Origin: Paludibacter sp.
GTDB taxonomy: Bacteria; Bacteroidota; Bacteroidia; Bacteroidales; Paludibacteraceae
Assembly: GCA_029973975.1 (NCBI GenBank)
Contig: JARKQF010000245.1
Span: 51,410 to 115,409 of the forward strand
Length of the DNA: 64,000 nt
Direction: 5' to 3'
Positions 54,620-63,903 of the stretch are shown here, in pieces. Each line of letters starts with the position of its first letter. The first letter of the stretch is position 1. The notes beneath the pieces are model-generated. The model did no database searches and was not told the origin of the DNA. It saw nothing but the letters and a program-made list of their open reading frames with translations. A program made the position numbers and the translations under genes.

Positions 54620-55779
54620 TTATTCGCTTCATCCATCGTACTTCGAATTAACAATTCCCAACGTTGGAATGCTGCCTGTATTGGAAACTGGCTTTCAACA
54701 TGTTGGTAACCTGTTTCCCCAACCGCTTCTCGCAGTTGGGAATTTTCTAGTATTTGAATCAATCTATCTCTAAACTCATCCACATGATCAAGGGAAACAA
54801 TCCAATCTTTTAAGATTAGTCCAAGCTGCTCTTCCGCCGAATCATAATGAGACACAATGACAGGAATTTTGCAGGCCAGACTCTCCAAAACAACATTGGG
54901 TGTGGCTTCAGCCTTTGAAGGCAACAACATTACATCGGCAATTGCCAGGAAAGGTCGTACATCTTCCTTCACGCCGGTAAAAAACACTCTTTCAGAAATT
55001 CCACAACTCATTGCCAGGTCATGTAATTCTTTCCACCTCAAATTACTTCCCCCTCCAACCAGCACAAGAAAAATATCCATTTTTCTTACTTTTACGAGAT
55101 CACGCACCAGCCGAATCGAAAAATCCTGGTTTTTATTTCTAGAAAGGTTTCCAATTTGAACAATCACCCCGCTTTTCTCAGGTATCCCAAGTTGCCCTCT
55201 CAAACCTGTAAACTGACTAATCGCTTCAGTGGAAAATCTTACCAAATCAACACCGATGGGAATCAATTGGATTTTCTCTTCCGGGAAATTCCAACGATTA
55301 ACCAATTGTGATTTCAGCGAAGCTGACAGGGCAACAATTCTATCTTCAGGTTGAGATAATAACTTCGCCAGCAGTAGTTGAATTTCAGCCCGCCAGGAAA
55401 TGAGACCACGAGTCTCCATTGATCTTGCAATAATTGGAATTTTTTGTCTGGTAATTTTTCTGGCCAACAGGCAATATAACCAGGAATGGCGGTCAAAACA
55501 AACAAGCACAGAAGGCTTTAACTTCTTTAATAAGTTGCACAATTGAAAAACAGGTAATGGATCATATTTATTTCTTCGCCCGCCCCAATAAACTGGCACT
55601 CTGGGTAATATTTGAATATCAATATCCAGCGTTTTTTTCCATAATGAAAAAACTGAAACCCACATGCCGCAGCCATCCAGGTAATCAGCTATGCTTCGCA
55701 TTTCTCCTTCAACTCCGCCTATCCCAAGCTGAAAGATGACAAATAAAACTGACTTCTTTGGATTATTGACGCTTATCAT
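54616..55779 (-). CDS. Family 4 glycosyltransferase
   Basis: A 387-residue GT4 enzyme with LGIGGVEGEMRSIADYL at the N-terminus, VIVQIGNLSRNKNQDF in the donor lobe and LLPSKAEATPNVVLESLAC carrying the EX7E-type region. It lies between the polymerase and another GT4, overlapping both by four bases. It probably adds one sugar of the repeat unit in the cytoplasm; specificity is unknown. Confidence 0.9.
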   Translation of the reverse strand: MISVNNPKKSVLFVIFQLGIGGVEGEMRSIADYLDGCGMWVSVFSLWKKTLDIDIQILPRVPVYWGGRRNKYDPLPVFQLCNLLKKLKPSVLVCFDRHSWLYCLLARKITRQKIPIIARSMETRGLISWRAEIQLLLAKLLSQPEDRIVALSASLKSQLVNRWNFPEEKIQLIPIGVDLVRFSTEAISQFTGLRGQLGIPEKSGVIVQIGNLSRNKNQDFSIRLVRDLVKVRKMDIFLVLVGGGSNLRWKELHDLAMSCGISERVFFTGVKEDVRPFLAIADVMLLPSKAEATPNVVLESLACKIPVIVSHYDSAEEQLGLILKDWIVSLDHVDEFRDRLIQILENSQLREAVGETGYQHVESQFPIQAAFQRWELLIRSTMDEANK

Positions 55780-56966
55780 GATTTATCTATGATTAATTCA
55801 GATCGGTCTGGTCTGTGGTTGTACCATAATTCATAACTCTCACGATAGAGGCCACTCAGGTGAGTTGCATATCGTTCAAAGGTTTGCTCACGCATCACTT
55901 TTTGCCTGGCTCTTACTCCCATTTCTTTGGCAATTTCCATATTTTCCAGCAAGTAATCAATCCGAAGGGCCATCTCTTCGGGGTCATTGGCTGTTAAAAA
56001 CCCACAGGATTCATCAACTACTTTTCGAGTTTGACCAATATCCGATGCAACAATCGCACAGCCGCTTGCCATTGCCTCCATTAATGCCTGGCTGTGATAA
56101 TTATCAACTTGATATGCTGAAAAATAAACCAGGGAATCGGAAAGTATTTCCAACGGATTGGCAACATAAGTCATGTGAATCATATTAGTCAACTGATGCT
56201 CAACAATCCATTTACGCATTGATATTTCGAGGCTACCGGTTCCCAGAATTTGCGCCTGAAAGTCTTGTCTACGCTTGGATAACAATTCAATCACGCGCAA
56301 AAATACAAATGGTTTTTTTGATTCTTCAAGACGTCCAATAAAGACTATCTTCTTCTGGCGAGGTTTCTCGGAGTGAAATTGAACTTTTGAATAATCAATG
56401 AAACTACATGGAATAATGCGTGCCCTGGATTCAACAGCATCATCAGGGAACGCCTGAATGAGCATTGATCGAATACCTTCGGTGGCACAATTAAAAATAC
56501 ATTTTCTTTTTACAGCATGCCTAATCAGCCATGTATTCAAATCACCACCAGTATTGTTTGCCAATTCAATCAAAAGCGGTTTTTGTGGTAATGGCCTTAG
56601 ATGGTCGGTCGGCAAGGCAACATGGATCACGTCTGGTTGAATTCGGGCAATAGATTGACGCAATTCAGTACGCCAAAATGGTTTTATCAGCTTAGCCAGA
56701 CCACGTACCTTCAACACACCCCATTGTTTCGGGTTTAAAGGATAAACTGACTTGATTCCATTTTGATACAACCTGGTTATCCCGTGTTCAGTTAGGTCCA
56801 TCAGGTCACACGCTACCATTTTTTGAAATAGTATTTCAGGTACAAAAAAATGATACTCCCCACCGGTTTTACCGGGCAGGAAGCGAAACAAATTGGAAAA
56901 CCGTTTTTCGGTCCCGCCAATTGATGAATTAATGACAACCATCCCAATCCGCATTACCTTATCCAT
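55776..56966 (-). CDS. Family 4 glycosyltransferase
   Basis: A 396-residue GT4 enzyme: SSIGGTEKRFSNLFRFL at the N-terminus, KIVFIGRLEESKKPF in the donor lobe and YFSAYQVDNYHSQALMEAMASG with the acidic pair. It overlaps the flippase gene by eight bases and the next GT4 by four. Unlike its neighbours it ends in an extra polar tail. Sugar specificity is unknown. Confidence 0.9.
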   Translation of the reverse strand: MDKVMRIGMVVINSSIGGTEKRFSNLFRFLPGKTGGEYHFFVPEILFQKMVACDLMDLTEHGITRLYQNGIKSVYPLNPKQWGVLKVRGLAKLIKPFWRTELRQSIARIQPDVIHVALPTDHLRPLPQKPLLIELANNTGGDLNTWLIRHAVKRKCIFNCATEGIRSMLIQAFPDDAVESRARIIPCSFIDYSKVQFHSEKPRQKKIVFIGRLEESKKPFVFLRVIELLSKRRQDFQAQILGTGSLEISMRKWIVEHQLTNMIHMTYVANPLEILSDSLVYFSAYQVDNYHSQALMEAMASGCAIVASDIGQTRKVVDESCGFLTANDPEEMALRIDYLLENMEIAKEMGVRARQKVMREQTFERYATHLSGLYRESYELWYNHRPDRSELIIDKS

Positions 56967-58458
56967 TCTCTTTTCGTAACAACCTTAAAACGTATCCCCA
57001 TTCATTTTTACCCAAAACATGGAATGCATCCAGCACAAAGCAATAACTGACGAAAATCCCAACCTTAAAAACGATGGTTGAATAAAATGGATTCTGGTTC
57101 AAGTAACCCATGACAAAAATTGCCAGCCAACTAATTAACACAAAACTAATACTGTGCTTCCAATTGAAACTGCACACATGCAAAACTGCATCCATCAATA
57201 CCATGTAAACCGCTGACATGCAGCAATAGGTTAATGCAGTCGCCCATGCCGCTCCGGCAATACCATAACGAGGAGTAAAGAAAAATTGGAACAATACGCC
57301 CAGCATGACTACCAAAACGGTTAACCAGTAAAATCGGGGTTTCTTGACCAGCGCTGGGCCCGAATATACCACCAGGTTCATCGCTTGGGCAACAGTCATG
57401 ATACAAAAAGGCACAATGGTTATAGATGCAATCTGGTAATTGTCAGGGGCAAACACACCAATGAGTCTTGATGAGAACATGGTGATGACCAGCCCGCCAA
57501 GTGTGGTTAAACCCACCAGATAATCCAGCATCTTTCGATAAACAAGCCTGTATTCTGGAATGGTATAATACAGCTTGAAACGCATTGGCATCCAGGCTTG
57601 GTTTATCAGGGGTAGAATAAATCCAACAATGGTGGCGATTTTCCATCCTAGTTGATAATATCCAACCTCTTCAACAGATCGGTACGTGAGTAGAAAATAA
57701 CGGGAAATGTAATTCATGCATAAAGACATGAAAATTGCCGGCAGCATTGGTAAACCAATCAACAAAATTTTTTTGATTTCAGTTTTTGAAAGATTAAAAA
57801 CCAACCACTTTCGAACAAGCGGAAGAGTCAAAAGAAACACCAAACCGTAAGAAATCAACATACCAAAATAATAACCATCCAAACCTTGTTTCCAAAACAA
57901 CCCCAATATACTCACACAGCCAACCACAAATGAAGCCATAACGGTAATCAACACATAACCCCAAGTGCGTTCTTCAACCCGCATAATAAATTTTGCTATC
58001 TCGATTAATAACCGAAACGGGATACTCAACAAAACCATTTCAACCAGCTTCACATATTTCGTTTCGCCAATCAGGGCACCGGCGAGAAAATTTGAGAACG
58101 GAAAAAGGATTGCACAACAAACCAGACACCAGATGAACAACAGCCAATATCCCGATGAAATTAATTGTTTCTTTTCTTCCTGGTTTCGCCCATCAAAATA
58201 ATAAGCTTGAATACCCGCATCAATTCCCATCATCATAAATGGCGAAAGCAAGGCAACCATGGTTGCAAGCAAATCAGTTATGCCAAAATCAGCCACGGAT
58301 AAATAACGGGTGAGTATCGGAATCAAAATCAGCGGTATTATCTTTGGCAGGATATCGCCAACAGCATACACACCGCTTTGTTTTATCAGCGTAACCATTG
58401 TCTGGCTGATAACATCATTTTCACCGATCTTCTCTGGAGCATTTCTTGCAACAGTCAT
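56959..58458 (-). CDS. wzx: Wzx-type oligosaccharide flippase
   Basis: A 499-residue polysaccharide-export protein of the MATE-like MVF/PST family with about 13-14 helices, starting with the typical VYAVGDILPKIIPLILIPI segment and LSVADFGITDL. It flips the lipid-linked repeat unit outward. It is the first gene of the minus-strand operon that runs through rmlA, and is divergent from the Wzz-kinase gene, so the 109-base gap at 58459-58567 should hold both promoters; I see no strong consensus there. Confidence 0.92.
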   Translation of the reverse strand: MTVARNAPEKIGENDVISQTMVTLIKQSGVYAVGDILPKIIPLILIPILTRYLSVADFGITDLLATMVALLSPFMMMGIDAGIQAYYFDGRNQEEKKQLISSGYWLLFIWCLVCCAILFPFSNFLAGALIGETKYVKLVEMVLLSIPFRLLIEIAKFIMRVEERTWGYVLITVMASFVVGCVSILGLFWKQGLDGYYFGMLISYGLVFLLTLPLVRKWLVFNLSKTEIKKILLIGLPMLPAIFMSLCMNYISRYFLLTYRSVEEVGYYQLGWKIATIVGFILPLINQAWMPMRFKLYYTIPEYRLVYRKMLDYLVGLTTLGGLVITMFSSRLIGVFAPDNYQIASITIVPFCIMTVAQAMNLVVYSGPALVKKPRFYWLTVLVVMLGVLFQFFFTPRYGIAGAAWATALTYCCMSAVYMVLMDAVLHVCSFNWKHSISFVLISWLAIFVMGYLNQNPFYSTIVFKVGIFVSYCFVLDAFHVLGKNEWGYVLRLLRKENG

Positions 58459-58567
58459 GTTGTACCATCGAGTAATCTATATTTCACTTCAGTAGAATCA
58501 TGCAATAAACTTGCCAGGAACATTGAAGCATGACAATTGCACGGAGAATAAATCGGGCAGAATAATT

Positions 58568-60172
58568 ATGACGCCGCATGACGAGCAGAACAATCCGAAT
58601 TCCGAAGGTCTTTCCTTTCTGGAAGATCTAAAACACTATACAGCCATCATCAAAAGATGGGGCGGGGTGATTCTTTTAGTTACCTTACTGGCAGGTGGAA
58701 TAACATTCATCATTTCCCGTTTTTTTCTAACACCAATTTACCAGGCTTCAACAACCTTATTGATTAATGAGGTCTCAGGCAGCGTCACAACCGATTACAA
58801 TGCCATTCTTACCAGCGAAAGATTGACACGAACCTATTCCAAATTGTTGACCAAACGCCCCATTTTAGAGCAGGTGTCCAAAACATTAGCCTTGAACATG
58901 AGCCTTGAAGAGTTAGGAGATTGCATTTCTGTACAATCAGTTAGAGATACTCAGCTCATTGAATTAACTGTGGATCATCCAGATCCAGTGACAGCCGCAA
59001 ACATTGCCAACGCATTAGTTTTGGAGTTTGCCCGACAGAACCGGGCCATCCAATCGTATCGATATGGCGCATCCAAACAAAACATCGAATCCCAGTTAGC
59101 TGAATTCGATTCTCAGATTAACAGCATTTCCCAAGAACTGAAACAAAAAACTGTTACCCCCGGAACTCAGGCAGAGATCAATCAGTTGCAATCAGATCTC
59201 GATCAATACCGAAAAAATTATTCCGATCTAATGCAAACCTATGAACAGCTTCGCCTTGCAGCGGCGCAATCGGTTTCAAATATGGTACAGGTGGAAGCAG
59301 CCTATCCGCCAGTAAATCCCATCCGTCCTCGTGTGCTGTTGAACACAATTTTGGCCTGTGTTATTGGCTTTATAACCATCCTTGGAATTGTTTCCATATT
59401 CGAATCGGTGGATGACAGGGTCCGTTCCATTGAAGATATTGTTGACGCAACGAACACTTCTGTGTTGCAAATGATTCCAAGACATGCCACGGTGAATAAC
59501 TTTCCAATCACAGCTGCGCAACCGCGATCTCCGACTGCTGAGATATTTCGATCACTCAGAACAAATATTCAATTTGCCAGCGTCGATAAATCTTTAAGCA
59601 GTCTCATCATCACCAGTCCTCTTCCTGAAGAAGGGAAATCAACCGTGGCGGCCAATTTGGCGGTTGTCATGGCGCAAAGTGGCCGAAATGTCATTCTGGT
59701 AGATGCAGACATGCGTAAACCAGCCATGCATAACATTTTTGGACTGCGCGGGAGATCTGGACTCAGCCGGCTATTTATTCCTAATGAAATGAGTTTTGAT
59801 GAAGTAATACAATCCACTAACATTCAAAATCTCTGGGTGGTTGCTGCCGGCGCACTTCCTCCCAATCCATCTGAGCTATTAGGCAGCGATCGGTTATTGT
59901 GGATTCTCAGGGAACTTAACAAGCGATCTGATTTAATTATTTTTGATACCCCACCCGCAATACCAGTGACAGATGCGCTTGTGTTAGCTCAAAGAGTAGA
60001 TGCAGTACTGATGGTGGTAAGACAAAACAAATCATCCATTCAAGCCAGCCGCATTACGGTAAACTTACTAAAACGATCCGGATCCAGAGTATTGGGAATA
60101 GTACTGAACGATTTGGAAGAAAAAAGTATTAAAAAGAATTCAAAGTATTATAAATATTATTCAGTAAGTTGA
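58568..60172 (+). CDS. Wzz-domain/BY-kinase fusion (chain-length and tyrosine kinase)
   Basis: A 534-residue protein: N-terminal Wzz domain with one helix (about 32-52), an outside coiled-coil region, the second helix (256-279) after the conserved PPVNPIRPR, then a cytoplasmic BY-kinase with Walker A TSPLPEEGKSTVAANLA (around 350-359) and Walker A' VILVDADMRKP. The C-terminal tail is short but Tyr-rich (YYKYY), the site of autophosphorylation in this class. It controls polymer length and export in Wzy pathways. I start at ATG 58568, where the conserved region begins. Transcribed with the LCP gene. Confidence 0.92.
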   Translation: MTPHDEQNNPNSEGLSFLEDLKHYTAIIKRWGGVILLVTLLAGGITFIISRFFLTPIYQASTTLLINEVSGSVTTDYNAILTSERLTRTYSKLLTKRPILEQVSKTLALNMSLEELGDCISVQSVRDTQLIELTVDHPDPVTAANIANALVLEFARQNRAIQSYRYGASKQNIESQLAEFDSQINSISQELKQKTVTPGTQAEINQLQSDLDQYRKNYSDLMQTYEQLRLAAAQSVSNMVQVEAAYPPVNPIRPRVLLNTILACVIGFITILGIVSIFESVDDRVRSIEDIVDATNTSVLQMIPRHATVNNFPITAAQPRSPTAEIFRSLRTNIQFASVDKSLSSLIITSPLPEEGKSTVAANLAVVMAQSGRNVILVDADMRKPAMHNIFGLRGRSGLSRLFIPNEMSFDEVIQSTNIQNLWVVAAGALPPNPSELLGSDRLLWILRELNKRSDLIIFDTPPAIPVTDALVLAQRVDAVLMVVRQNKSSIQASRITVNLLKRSGSRVLGIVLNDLEEKSIKKNSKYYKYYSVS

Positions 60173-60210
60173 TCATCTTCCTGATCGCAACACAGGATGA
60201 GGAGAAAAGC

Positions 60211-61251
60211 ATGTCCAGAAGAAACATAATCACCGCTGTAATTATCAGTTTTGCCATAATTGCCCTCTGCACAGCTGCTGTCGCCTCGCTTTTTATTTTT
60301 CGTTCACCGCTGAGTCAACAGCTAAACTTGAATATAACAACTCCGACCCCAATTCTCCAGCCGACCTTACCTTTATTTGCCACAGAGGAACCTCAACCTC
60401 AGCCCACCCCCACAAGAATGATGACACCAACGGTGGGCATCCCCACTTCCATCACACAATGTGGGATGAAAGGAAGCATGACCATCCTTTTGTTGGGGCG
60501 GGACAACAATTATTGGGAGCTTCCTTCCGGCGCCGATGCCATTCGTGTTGTTCGCATCAATTTTGACCAGCAAAAAGCTTTGATTTTCACTTTCCCGCGT
60601 GACTTATGGGTTGCCACACCTTCATTGACCGAGAATTACAGCATCAGCAAAATCCGCTTAGGACCGCTGTACACAACGATTAAAAATACAGAGGCAAATA
60701 ACAAAAATGCTGATTTTCTAGCAACTAATGCTGTCGCTCAAACCCTTTACGACAATTTTGGCATTGTTACAAATCACTATGTTACTCTAAACGAAACTGT
60801 ATTGGCGGATGTTGTGGATGGTATTAATGGAATAGAAGTAGATGTACCCAAAGGTTTTAAGGCATATGGGATCACCTTTGAAGCTGGAAAGCAAATGATG
60901 GATGGCAAAAAAACCATGGCCTATTTACGTTACGCAGAATCGCAAAAAGATGAATGGAATCGGATCAATCGTCAAAACCTGGTAATTAAAGCGCTTCAAG
61001 ACAAATTAAGTACCCCCAGTGTGTTCCCCCGTATTCCTGAATTATTTCAAAAAACTCGTCAGGCTGTTATAACCGATTTTTCTCCAACCAATATTGTGGG
61101 TTTAAGTTGCGTCGGCAGCCAGATATCCATGAACCAGGTAACTATTGACACCATTCCCCAGGAGTATATCTCTATCACCAATGAGAAATTAATGGTGATC
61201 AAAGATATAAACCAATTAAAAGAGTACGTATCAAAGGCCTTTGATTTCTAA
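60211..61251 (+). CDS. LytR-CpsA-Psr (LCP) family glycopolymer transferase
   Basis: A 346-residue protein with an N-terminal membrane helix (about 8-35), a Pro/Thr-rich spacer to about 85 and an LCP domain: TILLLGRDNNYWE, the arginine-rich ALIFTFPRDLWVATP, YVTLNETVLADVVDGING, and AYLRYAESQKDEWNRINRQN. LCP enzymes move undecaprenyl-linked polymers to the cell wall. I start at ATG 60211 with GGATGAGGAG upstream. The gene follows the Wzz-kinase, fitting attachment of the exported polysaccharide at the surface. Confidence 0.93.
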   Translation: MSRRNIITAVIISFAIIALCTAAVASLFIFRSPLSQQLNLNITTPTPILQPTLPLFATEEPQPQPTPTRMMTPTVGIPTSITQCGMKGSMTILLLGRDNNYWELPSGADAIRVVRINFDQQKALIFTFPRDLWVATPSLTENYSISKIRLGPLYTTIKNTEANNKNADFLATNAVAQTLYDNFGIVTNHYVTLNETVLADVVDGINGIEVDVPKGFKAYGITFEAGKQMMDGKKTMAYLRYAESQKDEWNRINRQNLVIKALQDKLSTPSVFPRIPELFQKTRQAVITDFSPTNIVGLSCVGSQISMNQVTIDTIPQEYISITNEKLMVIKDINQLKEYVSKAFDF

Positions 61252-61298
61252 TAGTGTTTGCATTCGCAAGAGCAATCCGAACATCACAGGCAAAATAC

Positions 61299-61327
61299 TT
61301 GACCAAACTGATTTTCTAGACTAGAAT
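61299..61327 (+). promoter_or_regulatory. Promoter of rplY overlapping the upstream terminator stem
   Basis: TTGACC (61299-61304), 17-base spacer, TAGAAT (61322-61327). The -10 runs into the first bases of the hairpin at 61325-61361. A start about 61334 would leave only part of the stem (CGTTGGT/ACCAACG) in the new transcript. Confidence 0.7.
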
Positions 61328-61366
61328 TTGCCTCCGTTGGTGTGTACCAACGAGGCAAATTTTTTA
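61325..61366 (+). terminator. Intrinsic terminator after the LCP gene, within the rplY promoter region
   Basis: AATTTGCCTCCGTTGGT (61325-61341) pairs with ACCAACGAGGCAAATT (61346-61361) over 16 bp with one bulged C and a GTGT loop, then TTTTATTAT. It can end the polysaccharide operon, or act as an attenuator for rplY. Confidence 0.85.
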
Positions 61367-61422
61367 TTATCGAACGAAGGTAACCTCAAAACGAGGTGAG
61401 AGGCGTTCAAAGGATGGAATAA

Positions 61423-62061
61423 ATGGAAAAAGTAGTTCTCCCCGCAATTCGCCGCACAGTCACCGGCAAAAAAGTTGGCGCCCTGCGTCGCGAAGGCAAA
61501 CTCCCTGCTGTCCTTTATGGTCATAAGTTTGAAGCGACCCCAATTTTGCTGGATTTGCACCAGACAATGCTTAAGCTCACCGGTTTAACGTCATCAAGCC
61601 TGGTCACAATCGAATTGGACGGCAAAGAGCATGCTGCCCTTGTGCGCGAAAAACAAAAGAATTACATCACAAACACCCTGTTACACGTTGATTTTCAGGT
61701 CGTTTCACTCAAAGAGAAGATTCGTGCGAAAGTGATGTTGGAATTGGTTGGTGTTTCACCTGCCGTCAAAGACTTCAACGGTGTTGTTGTCAATGGTGTA
61801 ACAGAAATCGAGGTGGAAAGCCTTCCGCAAGACTTGCCAGAGCGGATCGAGGTCGACATTTCCAATCTCGCAACCATTGGCAGCAGTATTCATGTTCGCG
61901 ATATCAAACTCTCAGACAAAGTGGAAATCCTGGATAATCTGGATGAAATGATTGTCATCATCACTGGTGCCGAAGAAGAAAAAGCTTTGGAAGAAACTGA
62001 AGGCGAAGGAAATGAACCTGAAGTGATTGAACGCGGCAAGAAAGAAGAAGTTGACGAATAG
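61423..62061 (+). CDS. rplY: 50S ribosomal protein L25 (long CTC form)
   Basis: A 212-residue L25/TL5/CTC protein binding 5S rRNA. The N-terminal domain has RRTVTGKKVGALRREGKLPAVLYG, the second domain has VEVESLPQDLPERIEVDIS and the tail is Glu-rich. The ATG follows AAAGGATGGAATAA. The leader contains the nested pairs GAACG/CGTTC and ACCTC/GAGGT (about 61371-61406), which might be an autoregulatory fold. Confidence 0.96.
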   Translation: MEKVVLPAIRRTVTGKKVGALRREGKLPAVLYGHKFEATPILLDLHQTMLKLTGLTSSSLVTIELDGKEHAALVREKQKNYITNTLLHVDFQVVSLKEKIRAKVMLELVGVSPAVKDFNGVVVNGVTEIEVESLPQDLPERIEVDISNLATIGSSIHVRDIKLSDKVEILDNLDEMIVIITGAEEEKALEETEGEGNEPEVIERGKKEEVDE

Positions 62062-62075
62062 TAATCACATTAATC

Positions 62076-62105
62076 AAAAAGCAGCGGCCGTTGCCGCTGC
62101 TTTTT
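62076..62105. terminator. Bidirectional terminator between rplY and Nudix gene
   Basis: GCAGCGGC (62081-62088) and GCCGCTGC (62093-62100) with flanking A5 and T5 make a symmetric stem with a CGTT loop, able to stop both convergent genes. Confidence 0.92.
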
Positions 62106-62703
62106 AATTAATTATTCCCAAAATTACAAAAAAGTTCACAAGGATCCGCGCTGTAATTCCCCAGACCACTTCGCCATAATAATCTTGAAAAAACACAACC
62201 CTCTCGATGCTTCCATCATCCCGTGTGTAATCCCGCTCTTCCCAATGATTCGAATCGATTAACCAGTTAAGTGGAATGGAAAAGACTCTTTCCACCTCAT
62301 CTGGTGATTGGTTAAACAAACCTGCATGATGAATTCTGCCCACTACTGGTGTAATTAAATACCCGGTTGACGTAGGCATTGTGTTCATACACCCCAGAAC
62401 GCTTACATCTACCGGCGATAAACCAATCTCTTCTTGGGTTTCACGCAAGGCAGTGGCGGTAGCGTCAATATCACCATGTTCGCTAACGCCACCTGGAAAA
62501 GATACCTGGCCTTTGTGATATTGAACAGTCTGGGTGCGTTTGGTAAAAAAAATTTCCCAACCATTCATTCCACAGTAAATGGGTATCAACACTGCGGCTT
62601 TTTTTAGATTATGCTGATATATTTTCGGAATTTTTTGCTCCTGATGGGATAACCTTGCGATTATGGTCTCTTCCGAAAGCCAACCAACATTGCAGTCAAG
62701 CAT
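62104..62703 (-). CDS. Nudix hydrolase, CoA diphosphatase (NudL-like)
   Basis: A 199-residue Nudix protein. The Nudix box region spans about 71-95 with conserved RETQEEIGL, and the KGQVSFPGGVSE lead-in plus the TSTGYLITPVVG segment are typical of the CoA pyrophosphatase (NudL/PCD1) branch, which cleaves CoA to 4'-phosphopantetheine and 3',5'-ADP. The ATG at 62703 is followed by a loosely conserved N-terminus. It lies downstream of trmI on the same strand, 57 bases away, perhaps as an operon. Confidence 0.87.
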   Translation of the reverse strand: MLDCNVGWLSEETIIARLSHQEQKIPKIYQHNLKKAAVLIPIYCGMNGWEIFFTKRTQTVQYHKGQVSFPGGVSEHGDIDATATALRETQEEIGLSPVDVSVLGCMNTMPTSTGYLITPVVGRIHHAGLFNQSPDEVERVFSIPLNWLIDSNHWEERDYTRDDGSIERVVFFQDYYGEVVWGITARILVNFFVILGIIN

Positions 62704-62760
62704 CCTTACACCTTTTCAATCCCAGTTGCATCCTTTTATTTATTTACCGGTTAATAGATA

Positions 62761-63591
62761 TTACTCCACGGGATTCTCATTTTCAAAATCAAAACCTTCT
62801 TCAACCGGTGTAATAATGGGCCTACCAAAAATGAGAAAGCCGGTGTGCGCAACCATACGGTCGGTTGGCCGTAAACGCTCAGGTTCTGGTTTATAAAATC
62901 GCAGCATCGTTTCAACCACATCCACAAATCCAAAATTGTAGATGCGCAAAGCGTGCAATAGTTTCGAAACCTGGTTTGTTGTGGGGAGAATACAACCAAA
63001 GAAACCACCTGGTTTCAACGCAGCTTTCACCTGTGCAATAAATTCATGCGGTGTGGGCACATCTAGAAACAGCGCATCTACATTTGTTTCATCAAAACCT
63101 TCAGCGATGTTGCGAATTTTAAAATCCACCCGATCAACCAATCCCAAACGCGTTAAATTTTTTATCGCCAGTTTTTGAGCTTCCGGTTTAACATCATAGG
63201 AATAGATTTTTCCTGATTGTCCAATGGCATAGGCAAATGCACTGGTTAATGATCCTGATCCAGTTCCCGCCTCCAAAATCGTCTGGCCAGGCCCAATACC
63301 CATATTCACCAGAATATAACCGATATCCTTCGGATACAAGATTTGCGTGTTTCTGGGCAATTCGCGTAAAATCTCACCTATTGAAGGTTGTAACAGATAA
63401 AACGGGCTTCCCAAATGACTATAGACAAGGCTACCCCAGGGCTTGCCAATCAAATCATTATGTTTCAATACACCCCGGTGTGATTGAAAATCTTTATCGG
63501 CCTCCAGGCGAATAATATAGTATTTATGACGCAACCCAACCAGTTCCGCCAGATCGCCATCTTGGGCATGGGTTCCATGCAAATTCCACAC
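62761..63591 (-). CDS. trmI: tRNA (adenine-58-N1)-methyltransferase TrmI
   Basis: About 276 residues of the TrmI family, which makes m1A58 in the tRNA T-loop. After an N-terminal beta domain, the SAM motif TILEAGTGSGSLTSAFA and the catalytic region ALFLDVPTPHEFI are clear, followed by PGGFFGCILPTTNQVSK. I prefer GTG 63591, eight bases after GAGGAG; GTG 63597 is too near that site. Archaeal and actinobacterial TrmI are the usual relatives of this form. Confidence 0.92.
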   Translation of the reverse strand: MWNLHGTHAQDGDLAELVGLRHKYYIIRLEADKDFQSHRGVLKHNDLIGKPWGSLVYSHLGSPFYLLQPSIGEILRELPRNTQILYPKDIGYILVNMGIGPGQTILEAGTGSGSLTSAFAYAIGQSGKIYSYDVKPEAQKLAIKNLTRLGLVDRVDFKIRNIAEGFDETNVDALFLDVPTPHEFIAQVKAALKPGGFFGCILPTTNQVSKLLHALRIYNFGFVDVVETMLRFYKPEPERLRPTDRMVAHTGFLIFGRPIITPVEEGFDFENENPVE

Positions 63592-63682
63592 AATCACATC
63601 TCCTCAAAAAAATAATAATTGATTTTACCAGTGTTGTTGAAATGGTTAAAAATTCGTTTTATTAACAACATTAATAAGGTTG

Positions 63683-63711
63683 TTGACAGAACCACTTCTT
63701 CGGAATAAAAT
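63683..63711 (+). promoter_or_regulatory. Sigma-70 promoter of the cold-shock gene
   Basis: TTGACA (63683-63688), 17-base spacer, TAAAAT (63706-63711). The start would be about 63718, giving a leader of about 185 bases. The remainder of the 306-base gap upstream, 63598-63682, holds only AT-rich sequence. Confidence 0.85.
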
Positions 63712-63717
63712 ATACAT

Positions 63718-63903
63718 AGTTGAATTATGGTAGGTAGGTGTGTGTATTTTTGAAGAGAAGCTCGATCCAGCCGATCCGCCTCATGCTTTGAGGATCGGCA
63801 TTTGTGTTAAAAAGGCCAGCGAACAACTCTAAGCGGTATTGTAGCGCACACCACACCGTAAAATCGTTTTCAATTCGGGATCCTTAGTAAGGAGTAGTAG
63901 TAA
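63718..63903 (+). promoter_or_regulatory. Long 5' leader of the cold-shock gene
   Basis: The leader contains a stem GCCGATC/GATCGGC with inner CTCA/TGAG pairs (about 63768-63800), and ends in AAGGAG (63889-63894) nine bases before the ATG. Long structured leaders are typical of CspA-family mRNAs, where folding changes with temperature, but no conserved cold box was identified. Confidence 0.5.
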
